Part shown: one piece after another, positions 52,246 through 60,940 of the stretch
Layout of the letters: each line of letters starts with the position of its first letter
How positions within the stretch are numbered: position 1 is the first letter of the stretch
Origin: Vespula vulgaris
Taxonomy: Eukaryota > Arthropoda > Insecta > Hymenoptera > Vespidae
DNA length: 64,000 nucleotides
Reading direction: 5' to 3'
NCBI RefSeq assembly: GCF_905475345.1
Contig: NC_066587.1
Span: forward strand, 2,994,070-3,058,069
Made by a program: the position numbers and the translations under genes
Notes under the pieces: model-generated
What the model saw: only the letters and a program-made list of their open reading frames with translations
Told to the model about the DNA's origin: nothing
The model's database searches: none

Positions 52246-52620
52246 GTAAGTAGTCTTCAATTAATTACATTGCACATTTTCACGAAATTAATTAAAAGCA
52301 CATAGGAATTTTATAAAAAGAAAACATCTTATAAAAAAATATTTTCGTCGAAAGATCAAATGAATGATCGTGAGAGAATAATTGTCCAATTGTATAGTTA
52401 AATTTCATTTATATTTATTCGGTTTGATGAATGTACTTTCGGATGCATTTAATTAATCAGACGGATAAATTCAATATATAACGATTCAATATATCAGAGA
52501 AGTTACTATATTTATTGTTCAAAAAATAGTTCGAGATCAAACAGAAAGGGTTGGTTTCGGTCAGGATAATATTACCTTATGTGTATATCGTATACGTACG
52601 CTCGAAAACTTTGTTCATAG
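52246..52620 (+). other. Intron of 375 nt
   Basis: Starts GTAAGT, ends TTCATAG. AT-rich and unique in appearance. I see nothing functional beyond splice signals. Confidence 0.85.
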
Positions 52621-52767
52621 CCATTCGACAAGTGTTATATCGGAGCTACACCGGAATTAGACGAGGAACGAGTATTCTGTGGTCAAATGAGCGCGATATA
52701 TCTATTTAGTGAGGCACTAACGACTCATCAGATATGCGCTATGCACAGACTAGGACCCGGATATAAG
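52621..52767 (+). CDS. Nbea: Neurobeachin exon h (end of lectin domain, RLGPGYK)
   Basis: A 147-nt, 49-codon, phase 0-0 exon. The acceptor is TTGTTCATAG and the donor is AAG|GTATGT. PFDKCYIGATPELDEERVFC and GQMSAIYLFSEALTTHQI correspond to vertebrate DKCFLGSSETADANRVFCGQ and LGAVYVFSEALNPAQI. The exon ends with the conserved LGPGYK that closes the lectin-like domain. Confidence 0.96.
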
Positions 52768-52884
52768 GTATGTTTTTCAAATATCATTGATTCAAATTAA
52801 CATATTAATTCTTTATATAAAGTTCTCTTTTATCTCTTTCTTTTTTTTCTTTTTTTTTTTGCTTCTTCGATTCCTATCGGACAG

Positions 52885-52992
52885 AGTCAGTTTCGTTTTG
52901 ACAACGAGTGTTACCTGAATCTGCCAGACAATCACAAAAGGGTGAGTGATGAGCAGGAGCTCACGAGCATGGTGGACCAAAGTATGCAAACT
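52885..52992 (+). CDS. Nbea: Neurobeachin exon i with two possible 5' splice sites (19 or 36 codons)
   Basis: The exon starts after TATCGGACAG with SQFRFDNECYLNLPDNHKR. At 52942 an internal AGG|GTGAGT donor would end it after NHKR, giving the vertebrate-like junction HKR|VLYDGK. A second donor, ACT|GTAAGC, at 52993 extends the open frame by 51 nt, adding VSDEQELTSMVDQSMQT. Both forms are phase 0-0, so either joins the next exon in frame. The boundaries are given for the longer form. Which form dominates cannot be seen from DNA. The insert sits in the linker between the lectin domain and the solenoid. Confidence 0.9.
52942..52947 (+). promoter_or_regulatory. Internal alternative 5' splice site GTGAGT
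   Basis: AAAAGG|GTGAGT is a full-strength donor inside the open frame of the exon at 52885. Using it gives the junction seen in vertebrate NBEA (HKQ|VLYDGK). Skipping it and using GTAAGC at 52993 adds 17 residues. The two donors are 51 nt apart, so both products keep frame. Confidence 0.75.
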
Positions 52993-53917
52993 GTAAGCAT
53001 TTTGTTTTTATTTTCGCCCACCGTTTATATTTCATTTTGCACTCTCTTACGAACTATTCCATTTATATACTGCGTACTCGAGTCCGAGGTAATTAAATGA
53101 AATTTAAGAAGAATTATGTTTCTTCGTTTCTATTGAAACGACGGTGTTCACTTAAATGTGGGATATATTTCTTCGATATTTCGTAGTATTCATCACTTTT
53201 TCACTTCTATGTCTCTCGTCTATTTTTTCTTTCTTTTTATTCTTTTTTTTTATCCTTTTGCTTCGTACTCTTTTAGATATTGTATTTATTTATTTATTTA
53301 TTTATTTATTTATCTAGTTATTACCTGTTATTCGATATTTTTTCCTTTTATTTCCTCCATTGTATCACTTCGTAGATATATTATTGTTAATTATAATTTG
53401 ATTCCTCTTTGAGATGCAATATTATGACTTCATTTAATTATTGAACGCAATTTCGTTGGATTTCTCATCTATTTTATCTTTTTTGTTTTTCTTTCTTTTT
53501 TTTTCTTGCAACGTAGAGTATGCAATTTTTTTGCGCATGCTAATTTCGTAGTCCAAACGTGTTCCAATCGATTTTAATTTTATGTCATCGTCCGACGGAT
53601 AAATATACAAATCGTGGAGATATTATTTATTAATTTTATACGTATATATAATTTATTAATATTATACGTATATTTTAAATATATGCACTTATATGAATAT
53701 TTATTTGTATAAATTATTATTAAATTTCCTATACGATTTCGAATTAAAATCCGTCGGGCGTTATGCTTTCCATATATTATCGTAGCTTTGCTAATCATAT
53801 TAACGAAACGATTATTATGATTATCAAAAGTTTTGATGGAAGGCGCTTAAGGGTATCGATTATTAGGTGAACGATTAAAATACATGTGTGTGTGTGTGTG
53901 TGCGCGCGGAATCACAG
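52993..53917 (+). other. Intron of 925 nt (976 nt if the internal donor is used)
   Basis: Starts GTAAGC (or GTGAGT at 52942) and ends GGAATCACAG. It holds (TTTA)n at 53283-53314, a small tandem of TTTATTAATTTTATACGTATA-like units at 53625-53680, and (TG)n at 53884-53907 just upstream of the acceptor, in place of a normal pyrimidine tract. Confidence 0.8.
53283..53314. repeat. (TTTA)n microsatellite
   Basis: About eight ATTT units within the intron between the exons at 52885 and 53918. Confidence 0.9.
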
Positions 53918-54058
53918 GTACTTTACGACGGAAAGCTGTCAAATGCTATTGTGTTCATGTACAACCCAGTGGCTACAGATTCTCAACTTTGCCTGCAAAG
54001 TGCACCGAAAGGCAACGTTCCGTATTTTGTACATACACCGCATGCTCTAATGCTTCAG
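53918..54058 (+). CDS. Nbea: Neurobeachin exon j (VLYDGKLSNAIVF, PHALMLQ)
   Basis: A 141-nt, 47-codon, phase 0-0 exon. The acceptor GGAATCACAG follows a (TG)n run and lacks a classic pyrimidine tract. The donor is CAG|GTACGT. VLYDGKLSNAIVFMYNPVAT and YFVHTPHALMLQ match vertebrate VLYDGKLASSIAFTYNAKAT and FVHSPHALMLQ. This begins the armadillo-like (DUF4704) region. Confidence 0.96.
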
Positions 54059-54144
54059 GTACGTATTTGTAATTTCTATTTGGATAACGTCAACATGATG
54101 AATAACTTTAATCATTAAATTTAAATATTATTTCGTTTGTTTAG

Positions 54145-54290
54145 GACGTCAAGGCTGTTATAACGCATTCGATACACAGTACATTAAATTCGATCGGTGG
54201 TATCCAAGTGCTGTTTCCTCTTTTTTCGCAATTAGATATGCCTTACGATTGTATAGCACCGAACGACATCAAACGAGATCCTACATTATG
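54145..54290 (+). CDS. Nbea: Neurobeachin exon k (DVKAVITHSIHSTLNSIGG)
   Basis: A 146-nt exon, phase 0 in and phase 2 out; the Cys codon TG|T is split. The acceptor is TTTGTTTAG and the donor is ATG|GTAAAA. DVKAVITHSIHSTLNSIGGI and QVLFPLFSQLD are near-identical to vertebrate NBEA. The tail DMPYDCIAPNDIKRDPTL is a variable loop. Confidence 0.96.
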
Positions 54291-54416
54291 GTAAAAAAAT
54301 AAAATAAAATAAAAAGAAGAAAGAAAGAAAAAGAAAAAAAATTCTATTATATACATTGAAGCCTTGATGAAAGGGACGTACGAACTAAACTGAAATTGAA
54401 TTTGCTTATATTTCAG

Positions 54417-54630
54417 TTCGAAATTGTTGGGCTTTATATGCGATCTCGTGGAGAGCTCTCAAACGGTTCAACAGCATATGGTACAGAATCGTGGATTTTT
54501 GGTAATTAGTTACATGCTTCAGAGAGCTAGCAGAGATCATCTGACTACGGAAGTTCTAGCATCATTTTTGGAACTTACAAAACATCTGGTAACCTGTCTC
54601 AGTGCGAACAGCGATCTGTTGCTAAAACAG
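54417..54630 (+). CDS. Nbea: Neurobeachin exon l (solenoid, GFLVISYML)
   Basis: A 214-nt exon starting in phase 2 and ending in phase 0. The acceptor is TTATATTTCAG and the donor is CAG|GTATTG. It encodes SKLLGFICDLVESSQTVQQH and GFLVISYMLQRASRDHLTTE, with the helical pattern of the NBEA solenoid (vertebrate GFLVIGYLLEKSSRVHITRA). It ends with LLLKQ. Confidence 0.96.
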
Positions 54631-54957
54631 GTATTGATAAACTCATAGTTCTCCTTTCTAGAAAGTTAGTTTAGATTGAGATTAAATTAGAATATCGAAT
54701 TAGTAATCTACGAATTAAAATTTTGAAATTCGTGAATCTGTACAACATCGACGTCCCCAAAAGAAAATAGTATCCACTTATAATTTCATTTGTTTAGAGG
54801 TAGATAGTGTTTGTTGTATTAGAATTTTATTCCGGAAGTAATACGTAGGACCACTTTTTTTCGTAGAATTTCTTTTACCTAAAAACGAAGTGTTACGATT
54901 CGTATACACGTTCGAAGTCAGTTTAAATTAAAATATATTTGATATCCCCGATCGTGT

Positions 54958-54958
<1 letters not shown>

Positions 54959-55018
<60 letters not shown>

Positions 55019-55034
55019 TATTATTATTATTATA
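54959..55034. repeat. (ATT)n microsatellite
   Basis: About 25 TTA units with one ACT variant, in the 2.2-kb intron. Confidence 0.95.
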
Positions 55035-55509
55035 GTTATTATATTTCAGTTAAAAATCTCCCAAACGAATAGTCGATGTAATATAATTTAATAATGTAAA
55101 TTTGATATGTTGTATAATTAAGCATATTATTCTATATAGGAATATACCTTTTTTTATCAGTTAATCATATCAGATATTTTTTCTTTTCTTTTTTTTTCGA
55201 GAAAATAATATTTGTTTAATAATTTTAATACATGGCTGCAACGAGCTTCATTATCGCCCTCTAGACTGTTGTATGCCGCCCAAAATTTTAATATTTTTGA
55301 GCACTAAATATTGCAATAGCATGCAAACCGTACGAAAGCTTCATTAGGCATTCTTGCGTATTTTTCGTATTAATTATATTTCTTAATTGAGTTGCAGTAA
55401 CTTTTATAAATTTGTTCCTCCGTGAATATACAGATGTAAATTTTGAACGTTATATTTGCAATAGAAAAGCATGAAAATCATATCACTCTCTCTTTTTCTC
55501 TTCTTTATA

Positions 55510-55510
<1 letters not shown>

Positions 55511-55568
<58 letters not shown>

Positions 55569-55590
55569 ACCTCTCTCTCTCTCTCTTCTT
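55511..55590. repeat. (CT)n array
   Basis: CTGTCTGT start, then a perfect CT run of about 45 nt, then interrupted CT. Confidence 0.95.
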
Positions 55591-56867
55591 CTTTATCGTA
55601 TGAATTTTGCGTTTTCATTAAAACTTTGGATCGCATGCAATCTACCGACTTTAAGGCTTCCTGTTTGTCAAAATACGCCTTCGCAAAGTGTTACGTCGCG
55701 CGAATTTCCATGGCTTTTTGACATGAAAAGGACTGTTCGATTATCATTTTTTTGCGACGCTCAAATTCACCACTCACATGCTAACACTAAAATATTTTTA
55801 CTTTTCTGCAATAATGCAATGCGTATATGTTGCCTAATCCTATTTTTTCATCAATGATTATGTATGTTATTTTTCTTATCCGTGTATCATAACGAATAAT
55901 AATTTATGGTATGATCCAATAATACATTTATCACATATCTACGTGTTCTCCTTTTTCACGAATTTTTTCTCACAATTCTTATTCAAAAAAGTCACTTGAT
56001 CTGTTTTGTTAATGTTTTATTCCGACGTAAAATGAAACGGAGTACATTGTTTCAAGTTGGTTTTGTTAATAAAACTTTTCAGAGATAATTTTTTGAGATT
56101 CTTCATTCAGATATAAAATCAATCGAAATCTAAAGATTGAGTTTGTAATTGACGTCGCGTCTGGGTTGCGTCTTAAAAAAGTGAATCGTCGCGTTTCACA
56201 AAATGATCGAATCATTGTAAAGTCGAAGTATTCATATTCTTTTACTCGACACTAATGAAAAAAATTCATTATCACATTTTCTTAACAAAATCAGTAAAAA
56301 AGATTGTACCCGTATTTCCAATTGTTTTTAAATCAAATGCATGAGTATTCTACGCACAAAGCTCATGTCTACGTATTGAAATTTTCCTTTATCATCATTT
56401 TTATAATACCTTTGATAAACATATATTGTGTATACATATATATATATATTTTTTCTTATTATTTCTACACTATTTGATCACGTATTACGCAACATACGCA
56501 GAAATAAAGCAGTATTAAGAAAAAAAAAGAGAGAAATCTATTGCGAATGAAAAATTAATTTATATGAGATCGCATTTTGTGCCGCTTAATATCGTTCTTA
56601 TTAGATTTTTTTCCATGATATAAAGAGAATAATTTTACATCCATTTAAAAACGATTAAGAATCATTAATCTATCGATAGTATTATATATAAGGCGAAGCA
56701 AACGAATTGGATGGAATTTCATTGTCGAAGAAGTATGGCGATGATATAGGCACATATTATGGTGTCATAGACAGGAATTCCATAAAAGTCGGCTAGATTG
56801 GTGTGTCCGAAGAACAGGCAGATCTATGGTGATGTAGTTGTTTTACTTTTCATTCCTAACCTGGCAG

Positions 56868-57090
56868 CTATTGGATCACGTCCTTTTTAATCCCGCTCTA
56901 TGGATATACACGCCAGCGCCGGTACAAACCCGGCTTTATTCGTACTTGGCCACAGAGTTCCTCAGCGATACGCAAATTTATTCTAACGTAAGACGCGTCT
57001 CTACTGTCCTTCAAACGGTGCACACGCTCAAGTATTACTATTGGGTTGCTAATCCCCGTGCCAAGAGTGGAATAACACCGAAAGGACTCG
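56868..57090 (+). CDS. Nbea: Neurobeachin exon m (LLDHVLFNPALWIYTPAPVQ)
   Basis: A 223-nt exon, phase 0 in and phase 1 out. The acceptor is CTAACCTGGCAG and the donor is TCG|GTGAGT. LLDHVLFNPALWIYTPAPVQ and HTLKYYYWVANPRAKSGITP match vertebrate LCDHILFNPAIWIHTPAKVQ and HTLKYYYWVINPADSSGITP. The end PKGL|D is joined across the intron. Confidence 0.96.
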
Positions 57091-57267
57091 GTGAGTTGCA
57101 AAAGCTTTATACAAATATATATTTTTAATTTTTTTTAATTTAAAAAAAAATTTTTTTTTTTTCTTAAGCTTTTTAACATTTTGAACGAACTCGTTTCCAT
57201 TGAAATTCTCATCGTTTTAACCGGTTATTAAAATGTTTTTTGTTTTGTTTTTTTTTCTTTTTTGTAG

Positions 57268-57410
57268 ATGGACCACGACCTCAACAAAAGGATATCTTGA
57301 CAATACGTTCTTACATTTTACTATTTCTTAAACAATTGATCATGATCGGTAATGGCGTGAAGGACGACGAATTGCAGAGTATTTTGAATTATTTAACGAC
57401 GATGCACGAG
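57268..57410 (+). CDS. Nbea: Neurobeachin exon n (GPRPQQKDIL, DELQSILNYL)
   Basis: A 143-nt exon; the first two bases finish the Asp codon and it ends in phase 0. The acceptor is CTTTTTTGTAG and the donor is GAG|GTAAGA. GVKDDELQSILNYLTTMHE is nearly invariant in NBEA and LRBA. Confidence 0.96.
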
Positions 57411-57488
57411 GTAAGAATTTATCTAATTCATTTTTGTTCAATGTTTGTTTAATGGACGGTTCAGTGTTCACGAAGGATTTATTCGCAG

Positions 57489-57679
57489 GATGAAAATTTG
57501 CACGACGTTTTGCAAATGCTTATTTCTCTTATGTCCGAGCATCCTTCATCGATGGTACCAGCGTTCGACGCGAAACAAGGCGTTAGAACGATTTTCAAAC
57601 TTTTAGCGGCTGAAAGTCAATTGATTCGTCTTCAAGCTTTGAAATTGTTAGGATTCTTTCTCAGTCGCAGTACACACAA
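57489..57679 (+). CDS. Nbea: Neurobeachin exon o (DENLHDVLQMLISLMSEHPS)
   Basis: A 191-nt exon, phase 0 in and phase 2 out. The acceptor is TTATTCGCAG and the donor CACAA|GTGAGT splits the Lys codon. DENLHDVLQMLISLMSEHPS corresponds to vertebrate DENIHDVLQLLVALMSEHPA, followed by solenoid helices ending LLGFFLSRSTHK. Confidence 0.96.
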
Positions 57680-57751
57680 GTGAGTGATAAAATGTTTTAA
57701 GATATATATATTTTATTATTCCAAGTTCTAATTAACTTAAAATTACAATAG

Positions 57752-57860
57752 AAGGAAATACGATGTAATGAGCCCACACAATTTGTATACTCTACTAGCC
57801 GAAAGATTATTGTTAAACGAGGAAACATTGTCCTTACCAACTTACAACGTTTTATACGAG
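57752..57860 (+). CDS. Nbea: Neurobeachin exon p (RKYDVMSPHNLYTLLAERLL)
   Basis: A 109-nt exon; the first base completes Lys and it ends in phase 0. The acceptor is TTACAATAG and the donor GAG|GTATCG is a rather weak GT site. RKYDVMSPHNLYTLLAERLL and YNVLYE align with vertebrate RKVEIMHTHSLFTLLGERLM and YNTLYE. Confidence 0.95.
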
Positions 57861-57951
57861 GTATCGTCCATGTTCTGTATAACTTTTAATGACTCTTTTT
57901 ATCTAACTTCAATCAACATAACGAATCATTTATAATAAATAATATTTGCAG

Positions 57952-58033
57952 ATAATGACGGAACACATCAGTCAACAAATACTTTATGCCAGGCATCCCG
58001 AACCAGAGTCACATTATCGTTTAGAAAATCCTA
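57952..58033 (+). CDS. Nbea: Neurobeachin exon q (IMTEHISQQILYARHPEPES)
   Basis: An 82-nt exon, phase 0 in and phase 1 out (A|TG for Met of MILKVVATL). The acceptor is ATATTTGCAG and the donor is CTA|GTAAGA. It corresponds to vertebrate ILTEQVCTQVVHKPHPEPDS. It is the shortest coding exon here apart from the short form of the exon at 52885. Confidence 0.95.
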
Positions 58034-58110
58034 GTAAGATTCAACAGAATTATTATAGAATATATTCGTACGTGAATATTGTTCTTATTATTCTTATTCT
58101 TTTATTTCAG

Positions 58111-58427
58111 TGATTCTTAAAGTAGTAGCAACACTGATAAGACAATCAAAGCAAACGGAACAATTGTTAGAAGTGAAAAAATTGTTTCTTTCCGATATGA
58201 CATTACTTTGCAATAACAATCGAGAAAATCGTCGAACCGTATTACAAATGTCCGTCTGGCAGGAATGGCTCATAGCTATGGCTTATATTCATCCAAAGAA
58301 CACAGAGGAACAAAAGATTTCCGATATGGTTTATTCTCTCTTTCGAATGCTCCTTCATCACGCTATCAAACATGAATACGGTGGTTGGCGTGTATGGGTT
58401 GATACTTTGGCGATAGTACATTCAAAG
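58111..58427 (+). CDS. Nbea: Neurobeachin exon r (ILKVVATLIRQ ... GGWRVWVDTLAIVHSK)
   Basis: A 317-nt exon starting in phase 1 and ending in phase 0. The acceptor is TTTTATTTCAG and the donor AAG|GTCAGA is weak. ENRRTVLQMSVWQEWLIAMA and YIHPKNTEEQKISDMVY and YGGWRVWVDTLAIVHSK are the most conserved block of the solenoid (vertebrate ENRRCLLQCSVWQDWMFSLG, GGWRVWVDTLSIAHSK). Confidence 0.96.
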
Positions 58428-58578
58428 GTCAGAGACAAATGGATAAATAATTAAAATCAATTAATTCGCAATTTTACAAAAAATGTAATATGGTTCTTTA
58501 TCTTTCTTTATTTTTCTTTTTATTTTTCTTTTTCCTTTTTCTTCTTTTTTTTTTTGTAATGTTAATTCACTTATGAAG

Positions 58579-58800
58579 GTATCCTACGAGGAATTTAAAC
58601 TTCAGTTCGCTCAAATGTACGAGCATTATGAGAGACAAAGATCCGATAATATAACGGATCCCGAATTGAGGCAGCAAAGACCCATTAGTACAATTTCTGG
58701 TTGGGATCAGCAACATTCAGGTAATAATGGTTACAATCGACCATCGCCTTGGACCAATCAACAGAATCATGAAGCACAGCACGTTGAAAGGAATTACAAA
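58579..58800 (+). CDS. Nbea: Neurobeachin exon s (VSYEEFKLQFAQMYEHYERQ; linker start)
   Basis: A 222-nt, 74-codon, phase 0-0 exon. The acceptor ACTTATGAAG is poor next to the AG, though a long T/C tract lies upstream. The donor is AAA|GTAGGT. VSYEEFKLQFAQMYEHYERQ matches vertebrate VTYEAHKEYLAKMYEEYQRQ, and ISTISGWDQQHSG matches VSTISGLSSQTTG. The remaining residues are Asn/Gln/His/Pro-rich and start the disordered linker. Confidence 0.93.
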
Positions 58801-58896
58801 GTAGGTTGTGCATGTCCAAATTGTCCTTCTGAAGTTAGTCTCCAGTGACATGGAGTATCAATCGTAAAAAAAAAAAAAAAACATTTTTCTTTGTAG

Positions 58897-60595
58897 GAAT
58901 TTGATGGAACAGAAGGAAACGATCGTCTTGAGGAAACGTGCAGCTGTGATCTGAACTCCATAGACAACACGGAAAGCGACGGTAGTCCGGCAATCGTCAA
59001 ATCCCATAGCGAGACCTTAGATACCATGCAGTCCAGCGAAGCAGTCTCTTTAGATTCAAGATTGAGCGACAAACCGGAGACACCAACGACGGCCCGAGAG
59101 ATTCACACAGACACACCGACAATTTTGGAAGAGGCAAATAGCGAAGTAGCTTCTTTGCCAACGACCCAAGAGACTAGCGAAGTGATATCGATCGAAAGTT
59201 CCAGCGATATTTACAGCGAGGTACAGAAGAGTCCAAGTCCGGATTCTATGGTGGTTCAAAACACGGTACAGAAAGAAGACGATGTTGTACAGCAGGAATT
59301 GGAAGCTGCTACGAAAGATCAAATAGAGGATAAAGAGAATAAAACGAATGTCGATGTTGTTATCGAGAAAGAAGACGAAAAGGAAATGACGAAGAACGAT
59401 GATTTGAGTGATGATAAAACTGCCGAACCTGTAGAATCTAATGATTCCGAAACAAAGGAGGAAAATAACGATGATAAGTCTCATGAGACATTGGCTGATA
59501 ATAACGACGCGAGTAGTAGCAAGGAGGAGAGTCCGAAAAAAATCGTAGAGATGTCAGAAAAGATGGAAGAATCCAACGACGACGAAAAGAGGTCCGAAAT
59601 TATAAACGATATGGCTAAGGAAGAATCGGAATCATTATTAGAGCCAGCTGACGATTCGAAATACCTCGAGAAGCTACAATTGGATAATGATCGAGAGATC
59701 ATAGATAGCGATACTTCTGAGGCATATCTGACACCAACGGAACAACAGGAGACATCCGCGGAAACAAAGACGGACGTTGCGGATGTCGCGAAGATCGATG
59801 AAAAAGATTTTGCGGAGAAAGTTGCTGTCTCTGAAGAAAGAAACGTTAGGGCCGACGAAGATACCGAAGAAATCGAGGACGTTCCAAAGGGTCCAGAAGA
59901 TTCGGTCGATACGATAGAAACGGATGCTAACGCGAAAGCTACAGATAGCAACGATGATAGAATGGAAGAGAAAATAGCAGTAGTAGAAGAAAAAGAAGAA
60001 GAAGAAGAAGTAGAAAAGGAAGCCGAAAAACTCGTAGTGAGTAGTACGTTAGAGGGCGACGAACGTGTCGCGGCCGCTTTAAAGGACGACAAAAGTGCTG
60101 TTATTAATAGTAACGACGACGAGCAGGTAATTGAAAAACACTCAAAGGAGCCGTCCACTATTTCTACTAGCGTAAGTGATAATAAGTCAGACATTCCGGT
60201 GAGAACCGACGAGGTAGGAGTAACGGATAGTGTTTCTAGTAATAGCGATATTCAAAGTTCTGTAGATAATGTGACGCAAGTGCCAAATCCTAAACAGCAA
60301 ATCCCAACAATATCTACGGTCTGTGATGCTACTAAAAGTTTACCCGATGGTGTGCCTCAAAACGTTAGTTCTAATGTGGTTGCAATGGACAATCCAATTA
60401 CTACGAATGACTTAACTCCAGATCACGTAGATGCCCACCGCAGATCCAGTTTACCGATCGTATCCTCCGAGATGGTTGCCGAAAGCAACGCCGAGGAACC
60501 TCCTTCTCTGCCTGTTCCCTTACGAAAAACATCATCGCCCCAAAAAAGACCAAGGAGTGCCTCAACGTCCACGCAAGTGGATCCGAATCATTTTG
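58897..60595 (+). CDS. Nbea: Neurobeachin exon t (acidic low-complexity linker, 566 codons)
   Basis: A 1,699-nt exon, phase 0 in and phase 1 out. The acceptor is TTTCTTTGTAG and the donor is TTTG|GTACGT. It starts EFDGTEGNDRLEETCSCDLN. It is then dominated by Asp, Glu, Lys, Ser and Asn, with a Glu run (EEKEEEEEVEKE) near 59991, and ends with a basic Ser/Pro-rich part (HRRSSLP, RKTSSP, KRPRSAS). It replaces the variable linker of vertebrate NBEA, which holds the PKA RII-binding helix. Sequence conservation is low here, so the call rests on the continuous frame into the conserved downstream exons. No RII helix is certain by eye. Confidence 0.93.
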
Positions 60596-60696
60596 GTACG
60601 TTCTTGCTCTTGTCCTCTTGTTTATTATTATTTTTCTTTATCCAACGTTAAAGATAAAAATTTTGAAATTGATCGATCAAACGTCGTTCCTTGCAG

Positions 60697-60862
60697 AATC
60701 GAAAAGAACGAAGCAAGGAAATCCTTCCACCAGACCAATGTTCAGTCCGGGACCGACCCGGCCACCGTTCAGAATACCAGAATTTAAATGGTCATACATT
60801 CATCAACGATTATTATCGGATGTTCTATTCTCTCTCGAAACGGATATTCAAGTTTGGAGAAG
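60697..60862 (+). CDS. Nbea: Neurobeachin exon u (PFRIPEFKWSYIHQRLLSDV)
   Basis: A 166-nt exon, phase 1 in and phase 2 out. The acceptor is CGTTCCTTGCAG and the donor is AGAAG|GTAATC. MFSPGPTRPPFRIPEFKWSY and LLSDVLFSLETDIQVWR correspond to vertebrate QFSPGPRTTMFRIPEFKWSP and LLTDLLFALETDVHVWR. Strong conservation resumes here after the acidic linker. Confidence 0.96.
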
Positions 60863-60940
60863 GTAATCTATACGTAACGACACTTTATTCGCAATGTATT
60901 CAAATATTAAACTAACGAGAGACGTATCTTCACTTTGTAG

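Larger units (their letters stand above)
54631..56867 (+). other. Intron of 2,237 nt
   Basis: Starts GTATTG, ends ACCTGGCAG. It holds (ATT)n at 54959-55034 and (CT)n at 55511-55590. The rest is AT-rich unique sequence with no convincing open frame. Confidence 0.8.

Noticed and set aside
59056..59484. Antisense open frame of 142 codons opposite the start of the acidic exon
   Set aside because: Also a shadow of the true + strand coding exon; composition is what reverse-complement acidic codons give.
59481..60194. Antisense open frame of 237 codons opposite the acidic exon
   Set aside because: It is the complement of GAA/GAT/GAC-rich coding sequence, so it reads as Ser/Phe/Leu-rich text. No independent similarity or splice logic.
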